The translations under genes were made by a program, and so were the position numbers. Shown here in pieces: positions 36,369-45,629 of a DNA stretch of 64,000 nucleotides (positions are counted from its first letter, which is position 1; each line of letters starts with the position of its first letter). Below the pieces are notes generated by a model. That model saw nothing but the letters and a program-made list of their open reading frames with translations, searched no databases and was not told the origin of the DNA. Origin of the DNA: Loktanella sp. M215 (GTDB lineage: Bacteria > Pseudomonadota > Alphaproteobacteria > Rhodobacterales > Rhodobacteraceae); NCBI RefSeq assembly GCF_021735925.1, contig NZ_WMEA01000001.1, positions 747,001 through 811,000 on the forward strand. The letters are read 5' to 3'.

Positions 36369-37403
36369 ATGTCTGAAAGGATCACGGTGGATAACGTCGA
36401 CGGCAGCGCCCCGCGGAAACCGACGCTCAAGACCATTGCAGGACTGACCGGTCTTGCGGTGCCGACCGTGTCGCGCGCGCTGTCGGGGGCAGAGGATATC
36501 AGCCTCCAGACCCGCGCCCGTGTGCGGGCGGTCGCGGACCAGATCGGCTATGTCCCGAACCGCGCGGGGGTGCGTCTGCGGACGGGCCGGACGAATGTGA
36601 TCTCGCTCGTCATGTCGACGGAACACGATGTGATGAACCACACGGCCAAGCTGATTTCTTCTGTGGCGGGCGGGCTGCGCAACACGCCCTTTCATCTGAA
36701 CATCACGCCCTATTTCAAGGACGAGGATCCGATGAAGCCGATCCGGTATCTGGTCGAAACAGGGTCTGCGGATGCGGTCATCTTCAACCAGATCATGCCC
36801 GCCGATCCGCGCATCCGCTACCTGATGGACCGCGGCTTTCCCTTCGCCACCCACGGTCGCAGCAACTGGTCGGACCGTCACGCATGGTTCGATTTCGACA
36901 ACAGGGCATTCGGGGCGCTGGGGGTCCGGTCGCTGGCGGCGCGCGGGCGGCGGCGGCTGGTGCTGATCGCGCCACCGCGCGACCAATCCTATGCCATCGC
37001 CATGATCGGCGGCGCCATGGCGACAGCGCAGAGCCTGAATGTCGATCTGGTCGTGCTGGACGACGTGAACAGCGATTCGCCCCTCGATCTGATCGAGGCG
37101 AGTCTGACCGCCCTGCTGTCGGGCGCGGGGCCCACCGATGGCGTCATCGCGGGGTCCACCAACGCGGCGCTGGCGGTCATCGCCGCCGCCGAGGCCGGCG
37201 GCCGGGTGCTGGGACAGGACCTCGACATTTTCTCGAAAGAGGCGATCACGTTCCTGCGCCGGATCCATCCCCGGATCCTCGCCGTGTCAGAGGATGTCGC
37301 CGCGGCGGGCGATTTTCTGGCCCGCGCCGCCATGGCCGGCGTCAGGCAACCCACCGCCGCACCGATGCAGCATCTGGACAGTCCGCCCGACACCCTTCTG
37401 TAG
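36369..37403 (+). CDS. LacI-family repressor of the sugar uptake operon
   Basis: This 344-residue regulator has an N-terminal helix-turn-helix (LKTIAGLTGLAVPTVSRALS followed by GAEDIS) and the hinge helix region YVPNRAGVRLRTGRTNVISL leading into the effector domain. It resembles AglR-type regulators of alpha-glucoside or trehalose uptake in rhizobia, but the adjacent enzymes point to beta-mannosides or xylosides, so the effector is left open. It is transcribed away from the importer operon, with a perfect palindrome between them. Confidence 0.92.
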   Translation: MSERITVDNVDGSAPRKPTLKTIAGLTGLAVPTVSRALSGAEDISLQTRARVRAVADQIGYVPNRAGVRLRTGRTNVISLVMSTEHDVMNHTAKLISSVAGGLRNTPFHLNITPYFKDEDPMKPIRYLVETGSADAVIFNQIMPADPRIRYLMDRGFPFATHGRSNWSDRHAWFDFDNRAFGALGVRSLAARGRRRLVLIAPPRDQSYAIAMIGGAMATAQSLNVDLVVLDDVNSDSPLDLIEASLTALLSGAGPTDGVIAGSTNAALAVIAAAEAGGRVLGQDLDIFSKEAITFLRRIHPRILAVSEDVAAAGDFLARAAMAGVRQPTAAPMQHLDSPPDTLL

Positions 37404-37435
37404 CCGTGCCGCCGCCGCGGCAGTGGCCTGTGAGG

Positions 37436-37465
37436 CTTTGCCGAACCACCCGCCCTGCGGCAAAG
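37436..37465. terminator. Hairpin in the gap after the LacI gene
   Basis: CTTTGCCG (37436-37443) pairs with CGGCAAAG (37458-37465) around a 14-base loop, 32 bases after the LacI stop. No T-tract follows, so it may be a weak or factor-assisted terminator, or simply a fortuitous repeat, before the GGDEF-EAL gene. Confidence 0.35.
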
Positions 37466-37540
37466 GCCGATAGACCGGCCGGACTTAAACCTTGATTCAC
37501 GTCTGATCGCTATCAGGGGGTGCGGTGAAGTGAGAGTTTG

Positions 37541-39715
37541 ATGCAGGTTGATCCGTTCCAGAACGCAGAACTGACGGCGGTCCAGCAGGTGATCGGTCGC
37601 AACATCCTGCTGCCCCTGTTTGAAAACGCGGCGCAGGCGACCGTCATGCTGGAAACCGTCGACCTCCATGTCATTTCTGCCAACAAGAAGGCCTGCGCCG
37701 CCTTGGGCCGGACCATGCGGGACCTGCAACGCATGACGATGGCAGACGCGATCCCGGACCTGCCTGCCCACCGCGTGACGCGGATCCTGCGACGTTTTCT
37801 GGCGTTGCGACGCCCCAGTCTGCGCCTGCGGGTCACGGTCGGAACGACGCAGCCCACCGTCTACGACATCGACCTGCTGCGCATGCCGGACGAAACCGGC
37901 ACGCTGGTCGTGCAGGCCCAGGACGTCACCCAGACCCTCGCCGCCCTGCGCCTGGCAGACGAGGCAGAGGCGCGGCTGATCACCGCCATCAACGCCCTGT
38001 CAGACGGCTTCGCGCTCTACGATGCCGATGACCGGCTGGTGATCTGCAACGACACCTACCGCATGTTCTATCCCGAAAGCGCGCCAGCCATGCAGCCGGG
38101 GGCCAAGTTCAGGGACATCCTCCTTTACGGTCTGGCCAGAGGACAATATTCCGATGCGATCGGCCGCGAAGACGCCTGGCTGCGCGAACGGATGGACCGG
38201 CACCGCAGCACGCCGGGCCCCATCGAACAGAAGCTCGCGAACGGACGCTGGCTGCGCATCGTCGAACGTCCGACGCAGGATGGCGGTCGCGTCGGCCTGC
38301 GGGTCGACGTGACGACGCTGAAGGAACAGCAGCAGGCCCTGCGCCGACAGGCCAGCACGGACGAGCTGACCGGGTTGCGCAACCGGCGCAACCTGCTGGA
38401 AGACATCGGCCAGATGGCGGATGGCCTGACCGCCGGTCAGGCTGTCGTCGTGTTTCACATCGACCTCGACCGCTTCAAGGCTGTGAACGACGTCTATGGC
38501 CACGAGGCCGGGGACCACGTCCTGAAACACTGCGCCGCCATTCTGGAAGGCGCCGTCACCGCCCCCGACGTTGCCGCCCGCGTCGGCGGCGACGAATTCA
38601 TCGTAATCCGGCGCATGTCGGACGACAGGATGCAGATTCACGCCTTTGCCGACCAGATCATCCGGCGCATGATGGAACCCATCGGCTATGCGGGGCAATA
38701 CATGCACATCGGGGCCTCCATCGGCATGGCCCCCTTTGAACAGAACAGCGGCATGGGGGTGCGCGGCACCGTTCTGACCGCCGCCGACCTCGCGCTGTAC
38801 GAGGCGAAAAAGCTGGGCGGCACTGCCCTGTTCTTCGAGGCGCAGATGCGCGATCAGGTGCTGTCGGCCAATGCGCTGGCACGCGAATTGCAGATCGGGC
38901 TGGAGCGGAACGCCTTTGAAGCTTACTTTCAGCCGCAGATCGACGTGCGTCAGGCCCGCTGCATCGGGTTCGAGGCGCTGCTGCGCTGGAACCATCCGCG
39001 CCGCGGAACGCTGGCCGCCGGTCAGTTTCTGGACGTCGCCCAGCGCGCCGGTCTGACCGATGCGCTGGACACGCTGATGATGGACGCGGCCTGTCACGCT
39101 CTGCGCTGGCTGGCGGACCTTGGCCACGACAACCTGAGCGTCAGCATCAACATGTCGACGGCGCAACTTAGCGATCCGCATCTTCTGGGGCGCCTGGAAT
39201 GCGCCCTGCGCAAATACGACGTGCCACGTCACCTGCTGCGCATCGAATTGCTGGAATCGACCCTGCTGGACGAACGCACCAGTCATTTCCTGACAAACGT
39301 GCAGACCATGGTCGCGGCCGGCTTTGTCGTGGAACTGGACGACTTCGGCACCGGCCACGCGGCGATCGCGGCCCTGCGAAAATTTCAGGTGGCCCAGATC
39401 AAGATCGACCGCAGCTTCGTGCGGCACATCGACAGCGACGACGATCTGAAGAAGTTGACCGGCGCGATCATCGGACTGGCCCACAGCCTCGACATCGGCG
39501 TTCTGGCGGAAGGTGTGGAAACCCAGGCCGAACAGGACTGGCTGCTACAGATGGGGTGCGATCTGGCGCAGGGCTGGCTTTACGGCAAGGCGATCCCGCT
39601 GCGCGACATCGACAGCTTTATCGCGACCTTCGCCGCCACGCATCAGCCCCTGATCAGCGTATCCCCAAGGTCGATCCGCGGCGTCAGCTGCACACGCTCT
39701 TCCCCCGGATCCTGA
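37541..39715 (+). CDS. PAS-GGDEF-EAL cyclic-di-GMP signalling protein
   Basis: This 724-residue soluble protein has two PAS-like sensor regions (about 20-130 and 145-270), a GGDEF domain with intact Gly349-Gly350-Asp351-Glu352-Phe353, and an EAL domain with Glu478 in GFEALLRWNHP and the metal motif ELDDFGTG near 600. Both catalytic signatures look complete, so it may make and degrade c-di-GMP or use GGDEF as a GTP-binding regulator. No transmembrane segment is seen. ATG 37541 is used; a TTG precedes it directly. The last 73 bases overlap the 3' end of the opposing LacI gene, and the C-terminal tail beyond the EAL fold (THQPLISVSPRSIRGVSCTR) is encoded there. Confidence 0.93.
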   Translation: MQVDPFQNAELTAVQQVIGRNILLPLFENAAQATVMLETVDLHVISANKKACAALGRTMRDLQRMTMADAIPDLPAHRVTRILRRFLALRRPSLRLRVTVGTTQPTVYDIDLLRMPDETGTLVVQAQDVTQTLAALRLADEAEARLITAINALSDGFALYDADDRLVICNDTYRMFYPESAPAMQPGAKFRDILLYGLARGQYSDAIGREDAWLRERMDRHRSTPGPIEQKLANGRWLRIVERPTQDGGRVGLRVDVTTLKEQQQALRRQASTDELTGLRNRRNLLEDIGQMADGLTAGQAVVVFHIDLDRFKAVNDVYGHEAGDHVLKHCAAILEGAVTAPDVAARVGGDEFIVIRRMSDDRMQIHAFADQIIRRMMEPIGYAGQYMHIGASIGMAPFEQNSGMGVRGTVLTAADLALYEAKKLGGTALFFEAQMRDQVLSANALARELQIGLERNAFEAYFQPQIDVRQARCIGFEALLRWNHPRRGTLAAGQFLDVAQRAGLTDALDTLMMDAACHALRWLADLGHDNLSVSINMSTAQLSDPHLLGRLECALRKYDVPRHLLRIELLESTLLDERTSHFLTNVQTMVAAGFVVELDDFGTGHAAIAALRKFQVAQIKIDRSFVRHIDSDDDLKKLTGAIIGLAHSLDIGVLAEGVETQAEQDWLLQMGCDLAQGWLYGKAIPLRDIDSFIATFAATHQPLISVSPRSIRGVSCTRSSPGS

Positions 39716-40665
39716 CCCAGCACGCGCGCGGCGATGATCTTGGCCGCCCGGTTGCCGATCTCGTAGCGGCAGGCGTCCATCGTCGCCAGCTTGCGCGGCA
39801 GCCCGTCCAGCAGTTCGACACCGTTGAACCCAGCCAGACCGATCTGTCCCGGGATATCCACGCCCTGACCCAGCAGGTACATCAGACCACCCGCACCGAT
39901 CATATCATTGGAATAATACAGAAAATCAAGCTCTGGATGACGCTCCAGCATCGCCTGCGTCATCTCTCTGCCCTTGGTCAGGGCCGATCCACCGGCATAG
40001 AAATCGCGGTCGGTAATCTCGATCCCCGATTTCGCCAGCGTGCGCGTGAACCCTTCGAACCGCTTGCGGGCGCGGTGGTCCAGCGGCATCTGCGTCCCCA
40101 TGAAGCCGATCTTGCGATACCCCGCCGCGACGATCGCCTCGCCCATTTCCCGCCCCGCGCGGCGGTGCGAGATGCCGACGCAGGCGTCGATGGGATCGCC
40201 GTCGGTATCCATGATCTCGACCACGGGGATTCCGGCCTGCGCCAGCATCGCCCGCGACGGATCGGAATGTTCCAGACCGGCGATGATGATCCCGGCGGGG
40301 CGCCAGGACAGCATTTCGAACAGCACCTTCTCCTCGCGCTCCGGACGGTATTCCGTCACGCCGAAGACCGGCTGCAGGTCGGTGTCGTCCAGCCCTTCGG
40401 AAATACCAGACAGAACCTCGGGAAAGACCATGTTCTTCAGCGACGGGATGATGACGGCGATCAGGTTCACGTGGCTAGACGCCAGCGATCCTGCGATCCG
40501 GTTGGGCACATAACCCAGCCGCTTGGCCGCATCCTTGACCTTGGCGCGGGTCGCGGCACTGACATCTCCCTTGTCGCGCAGCACGCGGCTGACGGTCATT
40601 TCGCTGACGCCCGATGCCTCGGAGACATCGCGCAGGGTCATCGGGCGGCGTGGGGGCTTTGTCAA
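39643..40665 (-). CDS. LacI-family regulator, orphan (gluconate-regulator-like)
   Basis: This 340-residue regulator has the helix-turn-helix MTLRDVSEASGVSEMTVSRV followed by LRDKGDVS, then RLGYVPNRIAGSLASSHVNL and a full effector domain (VAVIIPSLKNMVFPEVLSGI-like segment, RAGREMGEAIVAAGYRKIGF). It resembles GntR-type gluconate repressors of the LacI family, but no gluconate genes are adjacent. It runs against the GGDEF-EAL gene and overlaps it by 73 bases. Upstream is the tRNA-Arg gene in opposite orientation. Confidence 0.9.
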   Translation of the reverse strand: MTKPPRRPMTLRDVSEASGVSEMTVSRVLRDKGDVSAATRAKVKDAAKRLGYVPNRIAGSLASSHVNLIAVIIPSLKNMVFPEVLSGISEGLDDTDLQPVFGVTEYRPEREEKVLFEMLSWRPAGIIIAGLEHSDPSRAMLAQAGIPVVEIMDTDGDPIDACVGISHRRAGREMGEAIVAAGYRKIGFMGTQMPLDHRARKRFEGFTRTLAKSGIEITDRDFYAGGSALTKGREMTQAMLERHPELDFLYYSNDMIGAGGLMYLLGQGVDIPGQIGLAGFNGVELLDGLPRKLATMDACRYEIGNRAAKIIAARVLGQDPGEERVQLTPRIDLGDTLIRG

Positions 40666-40773
40666 CGGAACGGTCCAGTTCAGGCTATTTCTCTGACTCT
40701 ACCCAAGCGCGCAAGGCTTGTCCAAGGTCGCTGCGTTGACCTGCACGGATTTTCGTTGCAATGAGAAGCGGCA

Positions 40774-40850
40774 GGCCCCGTGGCTCAATTGGATAGAGCA
40801 ATCCCCTCCTAAGGGATAGGTTACAGGTTCAAATCCTGTCGGGGTCACCA
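40774..40850 (+). tRNA. tRNA-Arg (anticodon CCT)
   Basis: A complete cloverleaf can be drawn by eye: acceptor GGCCCCG pairs with CGGGGTC (one G-U), the D-loop holds GGATAGAGC, the anticodon stem ATCCC/GGGAT encloses the loop CTCCTAA with anticodon CCT, and the T-arm is ACAGG-TTCAAAT-CCTGT. The discriminator is A and the CCA end is encoded. The DNA just downstream drops sharply in GC, as is common where elements insert at tRNA genes. Confidence 0.95.
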
Positions 40851-41174
40851 ATCATCCTTATAAAACATGGTGTGAAACAGGAATTGCATGCGAAAGGCGC
40901 AGGTAAAGTGTGCGCAGCCCCTGTCCAGCCAGATTCTTTATCCGCATGCCTTCACGTCCGGTCGCGCAACAGACCAGATCGCCACCAACATTTTCTCATG
41001 CATCACCCTAACACGCCGCGGCCACGCTTCGGGCAAAAACAATTTTGACGTCGACAACTTAAGTGACACTGCCAAATATTTTTGCAGCGGAAAAAGTTTT
41101 GCCTTGGTGGTTTTTGAATTTTACAACAGACTCACATTGATTTAAGGCAGGATTTCGATTTTGGGGCACACACC
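40851..41174. other. Gene-free, AT-richer stretch after tRNA-Arg
   Basis: These 324 bases hold no supported gene. A short open frame at 40888-41145 (85 codons) has no recognisable domain or good ribosome site. The last 150 bases are AT-rich and contain the promoter region of the hybrid kinase gene. The composition matches the kinase gene and differs from the region left of the tRNA, so the probable foreign segment begins here. No copy of the tRNA 3' end was found to mark the far boundary. Confidence 0.5.
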
Positions 41175-43142
41175 GTGACGAGACTAGCGTGGGTCCTTCC
41201 AACTCTGATTTCCATAACGCTCGTCTACACGACTGCTTTTACCGGGTTCATTCTGCCGGTCCCTTTTTTCATGATAATTGTGTCGGTGATGCTGGCTGGC
41301 TCATTGGGAGGTGAGCGCACCGGCCTTATTTCGGGATGCCTTGCTTCTCTATTCGTCGTCCAATCCTACTTTACACAATTTGGTCCGCAAACGTTAACCG
41401 GCGGATGGCCACAAGCGACACTTGGATCGGTACTATTCCTGTTCATCGGCATTTCGCTTGGCCGCTTGAAGGACCAGAGAGACAAAAGCATCCAATCCCT
41501 TCGCGCCACGGAGACAAAGCTAAGAATAGCTTTGAAACAAGAAACGGAAATATCGGAAAGCCAAACGAACAAATCCGCCGCAAGTGAAGCGCGACTGGAA
41601 ACGGCTGTTCGTCTCGCGGGAATTGGTCACTTTTCGTTTGAACCCGGCGTTGAATCTTATGGTGACGGCAATGGATATTGCAAGTATTGCTCTGTTCAGC
41701 ATGCAATGCATTTTGGGTTGACGCCAGAAGAATATCAGGAAATTTCATCTGATAAAGAGAAGCAACTTTCACTCATACATCCGGATGATCATGCGCATTT
41801 CCTCGAAGCGCTTCATCAGTTAGATCTGGGGAAAACTCAGAACTTCGAGTTTCGTGCCTTGCGGAAAGATCGCGAGGTCAGGTTTATCCATCAAATTGAA
41901 GAGCCGATCTTTGATAAAAGTGGAAAAATGCTGGAGACAATAGGAACAAGTATTGATCTCACCGAGCTTCGCTCTGCCGAGGCGAGGGTGCGTCAGTCGC
42001 AACGCATCGAGGCCATAGGAACCTTAACTGGTGGCGTTGCCCATGATTTCAATAACTTGCTTGCGATTATTCTTGGGAACCTAGAGCTTAGCCTCGAAGT
42101 TCCGAGAGACGCCGAACGCACCGAACTCATTCAATCTGCCATCAACGCAACACGACGCGGCGCTGACTTGACAAAGAACCTTCTAAGCTTCTCGCGACGT
42201 GCCCATCTTGAACCATCACGTCAGAACCTCAACAAAATTGTGCAGAGAACCATGAATTGGGGCACGCGTGTCTTGCCTGCGACAATTCATGTCGAAAATT
42301 CATTGATGGCTGGCCTCTGGGATGTTGAAATTGATCCGACGTCCGCTGAGAACGCAATTCTCAATATCCTTCTCAATGGGCGGGATGCGATGCCAGATGG
42401 CGGAAAATTGACAATTGAGACGTCGAACGTGAGAGTTGGCGACGAGTATGTTGCTGAGCGTGACGAAGATATAGAGCCGGGGCGCTATGTCATGCTGGCA
42501 ATCAGCGATACTGGCCACGGCATACCGAAAGACAAGCTTGAAAAAATCTTCGAGCCGTTCTTCACGGACAAGCCTGTTGGTTTGGGGTCAGGTTTAGGAC
42601 TTTCAATGGTTCAAGGCTTTGTCAAACAATCAGGTGGTGCGATCCGCGTCTACTCTGAAGTTGGTGTCGGGACCACATTCAAGCTTTACTTTAAAGCGGC
42701 CCTATACGGTTCTTCGAAACCTGAAGCAGTTGTTGTGGATCCATCTTATGCCCCCGTCGGAAAAGCATCTATTCTGATTGCCGAAGACGAAGAGGAAGTC
42801 ATGCGAATTCTATCGCGCACATTGCGCGGTGCCGGATATGTCGTGACAACTGCAACGTCAGGGGACGAGGCGCTCAACGTGTTCAAGACCTCCGGATCAT
42901 TCGATCTGCTGCTTACAGACGTTGTCATGCCTGGCGAACTCTTGGGACCCGCGCTTGCGAAGGCCGCGCGTCAAATCGATCCAGATCTACCGTGCATCTT
43001 CTTGTCAGGCTATGCATCCGAGGCGACGGTGCATGGCAATGGGCTAAGACCGTCTGATATTCGGCTCATGAAGCCCGTGAGCCGAACCGACTTGCTGAAT
43101 GCGGTGGCAAAAGCCATCAGCAAGGCCCCAAAAAACCATTAA
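41175..43142 (+). CDS. Membrane hybrid histidine kinase (PAS, HisKA, HATPase, receiver)
   Basis: This 655-residue protein has three or four hydrophobic helices in the first 100 residues ([36 protein letters not shown]), a coiled segment, a PAS domain (about 135-270), the phospho-acceptor His290 in [20 protein letters not shown], the ATP-binding boxes ([46 protein letters not shown]) and a C-terminal receiver with Asp582 in [11 protein letters not shown]. The gene starts with GTG. Base composition is near 50% GC with AT-ended codons, unlike all neighbours, pointing to transfer. No dedicated response regulator or output gene lies beside it; the signal is unknown. Confidence 0.92.
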   Translation: MTRLAWVLPTLISITLVYTTAFTGFILPVPFFMIIVSVMLAGSLGGERTGLISGCLASLFVVQSYFTQFGPQTLTGGWPQATLGSVLFLFIGISLGRLKDQRDKSIQSLRATETKLRIALKQETEISESQTNKSAASEARLETAVRLAGIGHFSFEPGVESYGDGNGYCKYCSVQHAMHFGLTPEEYQEISSDKEKQLSLIHPDDHAHFLEALHQLDLGKTQNFEFRALRKDREVRFIHQIEEPIFDKSGKMLETIGTSIDLTELRSAEARVRQSQRIEAIGTLTGGVAHDFNNLLAIILGNLELSLEVPRDAERTELIQSAINATRRGADLTKNLLSFSRRAHLEPSRQNLNKIVQRTMNWGTRVLPATIHVENSLMAGLWDVEIDPTSAENAILNILLNGRDAMPDGGKLTIETSNVRVGDEYVAERDEDIEPGRYVMLAISDTGHGIPKDKLEKIFEPFFTDKPVGLGSGLGLSMVQGFVKQSGGAIRVYSEVGVGTTFKLYFKAALYGSSKPEAVVVDPSYAPVGKASILIAEDEEEVMRILSRTLRGAGYVVTTATSGDEALNVFKTSGSFDLLLTDVVMPGELLGPALAKAARQIDPDLPCIFLSGYASEATVHGNGLRPSDIRLMKPVSRTDLLNAVAKAISKAPKNH

Positions 43143-43890
43143 ATCCTCGACTTTTTCATGCGAGTGAATCGCTAAATGCACACATAGAAAGGTGAAATGC
43201 GGCCTTTAGCGCAGCTGCAGAGAAATCACACTTTCCCGCAGACCGGACCTTCGCACTGCGGGATGAACATCAGCTTTGCCGCCCACCTCTTTCGCAATCA
43301 GCACATCGCGCAGACGTGTCGCGCAGCGCGGGCTGCGGTGATCTGACCTAAGCTGCCCGGATCGCGACATCCCCTCGCGTGCCAAAATCATCGTCTTCTT
43401 GCCGAACCCTGTGCAGGGTCCACGAGGAGAGGGTGCAAGAAAGATCTGCAAACGGAGAGAGCGCTTCATCACTGCGCTCGTCGCGCGCGACCACATACCT
43501 CCCAGCCGAAAGTCGCCGTCATCTTCCGCGACGTTGCAGAGACCTGCGACATGCCCCCGCAGGACGTCATCTCAGGGTTCAGGGTCCCCTCGTTGACCAC
43601 CGTCAGGACGCGCAACCGCCAACCCGGGTCAGGGGGCCGCGCGGCTGTCGCGGCGGCCTGTGCTCCCAAGGAACGGATCATCTTTACAAATCGCAGTTAA
43701 AATTTTCCAATTCATATCCGCACAGACTTCGCCGGCCTTGCCTAAAATGCTGCCCACCCCCCTATTCCTGACTAAAATACCATGCCATTACCGACATTGA
43801 ATTGACCCCGGCTCGACGGCGGATGACATGGGGCCATCCCAATCTCCGCCGCCACGTCAATCAGGTCGATAAGTAACCGAGAGACCACCG
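43143..43890. other. 748-base region without a supported gene
   Basis: No convincing gene is seen here. Short frames exist on both strands, but all lack domain similarity and a ribosome site. One minus-strand stretch near 43,600-43,680 reads GWRLRVLTVVNE, which weakly recalls IS3-type integrases, but it is too short to call. GC content climbs back to the host level within this region, so it may hold the worn right end of an acquired segment. Its last 130 bases contain the 5' region of the ABC transporter gene, with AT-rich motifs at 43,741-43,780. Confidence 0.4.
43766..43777 (+). promoter_or_regulatory. Candidate iron-responsive operator, shared with the TonB-receptor operon
   Basis: TCCTGACTAAAA lies 114 bases before the ABC transporter start. 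The identical 12 bases occur on the minus strand at 55189-55178, before the TonB-dependent receptor. A related TAAAAT word lies 30 bases upstream (43743-43748). Two divergent iron-uptake transcripts sharing this word suggests a common regulator (an iron-box protein such as IscR, RirA or Irr type); which one is not established. Confidence 0.55.
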
Positions 43891-45594
43891 ATGTTGCGCC
43901 AGTTTTACGCCTATTATCGCCCTTGGGCCGGTCTCTTCTGGCTGGATTTCGGCTGTGCCGTCCTGTCCGGACTGCTGGAGCTTGCCTTTCCGCTCGCGAT
44001 CAAGGGTTTCATCGACGTGCTGCTGCCGCGCGGTGACCTGTGGTTGACGGTTCTGGTCTCGATCGCGCTGCTGGGCATCTACCTGCTGAATACCGGCCTG
44101 ATGGCGATCGTCATCTACTGGGGTCACAAGCTGGGTATCAACATCGAAACAGAGATGCGTCGCCGTGCCTTCGCACACCTGCAGCGGCTGTCATTCTCCT
44201 ATTTCGACAAGGTCCGCACCGGCAAGCTGGTGGCCCGCGTGACCCGCGATCTGGAAGAGATCGGAGAGGTCGCGCACCACGGCCCCGAAGACCTGTTCAT
44301 CGCCGTCATGACCTTCATCGGGGCCTTTCTGCTGATGATGACGATCAACACCGATCTGGCGCTGATCACGGCCGCCATCGTGCCCGCCAGCGTGGCCATC
44401 GTCACCGTTTTCGGGGGCCGGATGACCAGCGCGTGGCAGGCGATCTACGCCCGCGTCGCCGATTTCAACGTCCGGCTGGAGGAGAACGTCGGCGGCATGC
44501 GCGTCGTGCAGGCCTTCGCCAACGAGGACCATGAAACGCGGCTCTTTGCACAGGACAACGCGCGCTACCGCGACACCAAGCTGCTGGCCTACCGCACGAT
44601 GGCCGCCTCTGCCTCGCTGAACTACATGGGCATGCGGATGATCCAGATCGTCGTCATGGTTGCGGGGGCGCTCTTCGTGCTGCGCGGCGACCTGACCACC
44701 GGCGGCTTCGTTGCGTTCCTGCTGCTGGTCGGCGTGTTTTTTCGCCCCATCGACAAGATCGCCGCCGTGATCGAACTCTACCCCCGCGGGATCGCCGGGT
44801 TCCGCCGCTATCTGGACCTGCTGGCCACCGCACCCGATATCGCGAACCGCCCCGGCGCCCGTTCCGCCCCGCCCCTGACGGGGGACATCGCCTTTGACGG
44901 CATCAGCTTCGGCTACGAGGCCGACCGGCCGATCCTGCAAGACATCACCCTGACCGTCCGGCCCGGAGAGACTCTGGCGCTGGTCGGCCCATCGGGCGCC
45001 GGCAAGACGTCCCTGCTGGCCTTGGTGCCGCGGTTCTACGATCCGCAAGCCGGGCAGATCCGCATCGACGGCATCGACATCCGCGACATGACCCTGCAAA
45101 GCCTGCGCCGTCAGGTCGGGATCGTCAGTCAGGATGTGTTCCTGTTCGGCGGCACCCTGCGCGAAAACATCGCCTACGGCAAACTGGACGCGACCGAGGC
45201 AGAGATCGTCGCAGCGGCCGCGCAGGCGCAGCTGACCAGCATGATCGCGGCGCTGCCAGACGGGTTGGACACGATCGTCGGTGAACGCGGTGTCACCCTG
45301 TCCGGCGGCCAGAAGCAGCGCGTGGCGATCGCCCGCGCCTTTCTGAAAAACCCGCCGATCCTGATTCTGGACGAGGCGACCTCTGCCCTCGACACCGAGA
45401 CAGAGCGCCAGATCCAGCAGGCGCTGGAGGCGCTGTCGCGGGGCCGCACGACGCTGGTGATCGCGCACCGTCTGGGCACGATCCGCAAGGCCTCCCGGAT
45501 CGCGGTCATGGCCGAAGGCCGCATCGTCGAGATCGGGACCCACGACGCACTGATGCAGGCCCGCGGCCATTACGCGCGGCTGAGTGCGGCCTGA
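43891..45594 (+). CDS. ABC transporter half-molecule with exporter fold (membrane domain plus ATPase)
   Basis: This 567-residue protein has a six-helix type I exporter membrane domain (opening YYRPWAGLFWLDFGCAVLSG; coupling helix region LQRLSFSYFDKVRTGKLVAR) and a C-terminal ATPase: Walker A LVGPSGAGKTSLLALVPRFY, signature LSGGQKQRVAIARAFLKNPP, Walker B ILILDEATSALD, H-loop VIAHRLGTIR. It must homodimerise or pair with another half. The next gene, 35 bases on, encodes a siderophore-interacting reductase, so it may export a siderophore or, like IrtAB and YbtPQ, import ferric siderophore despite its exporter fold. MsbA-like lipid or drug export is the default alternative. Confidence 0.9.
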   Translation: MLRQFYAYYRPWAGLFWLDFGCAVLSGLLELAFPLAIKGFIDVLLPRGDLWLTVLVSIALLGIYLLNTGLMAIVIYWGHKLGINIETEMRRRAFAHLQRLSFSYFDKVRTGKLVARVTRDLEEIGEVAHHGPEDLFIAVMTFIGAFLLMMTINTDLALITAAIVPASVAIVTVFGGRMTSAWQAIYARVADFNVRLEENVGGMRVVQAFANEDHETRLFAQDNARYRDTKLLAYRTMAASASLNYMGMRMIQIVVMVAGALFVLRGDLTTGGFVAFLLLVGVFFRPIDKIAAVIELYPRGIAGFRRYLDLLATAPDIANRPGARSAPPLTGDIAFDGISFGYEADRPILQDITLTVRPGETLALVGPSGAGKTSLLALVPRFYDPQAGQIRIDGIDIRDMTLQSLRRQVGIVSQDVFLFGGTLRENIAYGKLDATEAEIVAAAAQAQLTSMIAALPDGLDTIVGERGVTLSGGQKQRVAIARAFLKNPPILILDEATSALDTETERQIQQALEALSRGRTTLVIAHRLGTIRKASRIAVMAEGRIVEIGTHDALMQARGHYARLSAA

Positions 45595-45629
45595 TCGCCC
45601 CCATTTCCCCCCAGACCCGGTGACATGCC

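Noticed and set aside
40888..41145. 85-codon open frame after the tRNA
   Set aside because: No ribosome site, no domain, mixed composition; probably not a gene.
43469..43681. Possible IS3-family transposase fragment on the minus strand
   Set aside because: Only about ten residues look integrase-like and the surrounding residues do not fit; too weak to annotate.
40826..43890. Search for a second copy of the tRNA-Arg 3' end as an attachment site
   Set aside because: No repeat of the T-arm and CCA segment was found downstream; only a short GACCCCGG-like match near 43.8 kb, which is not convincing.
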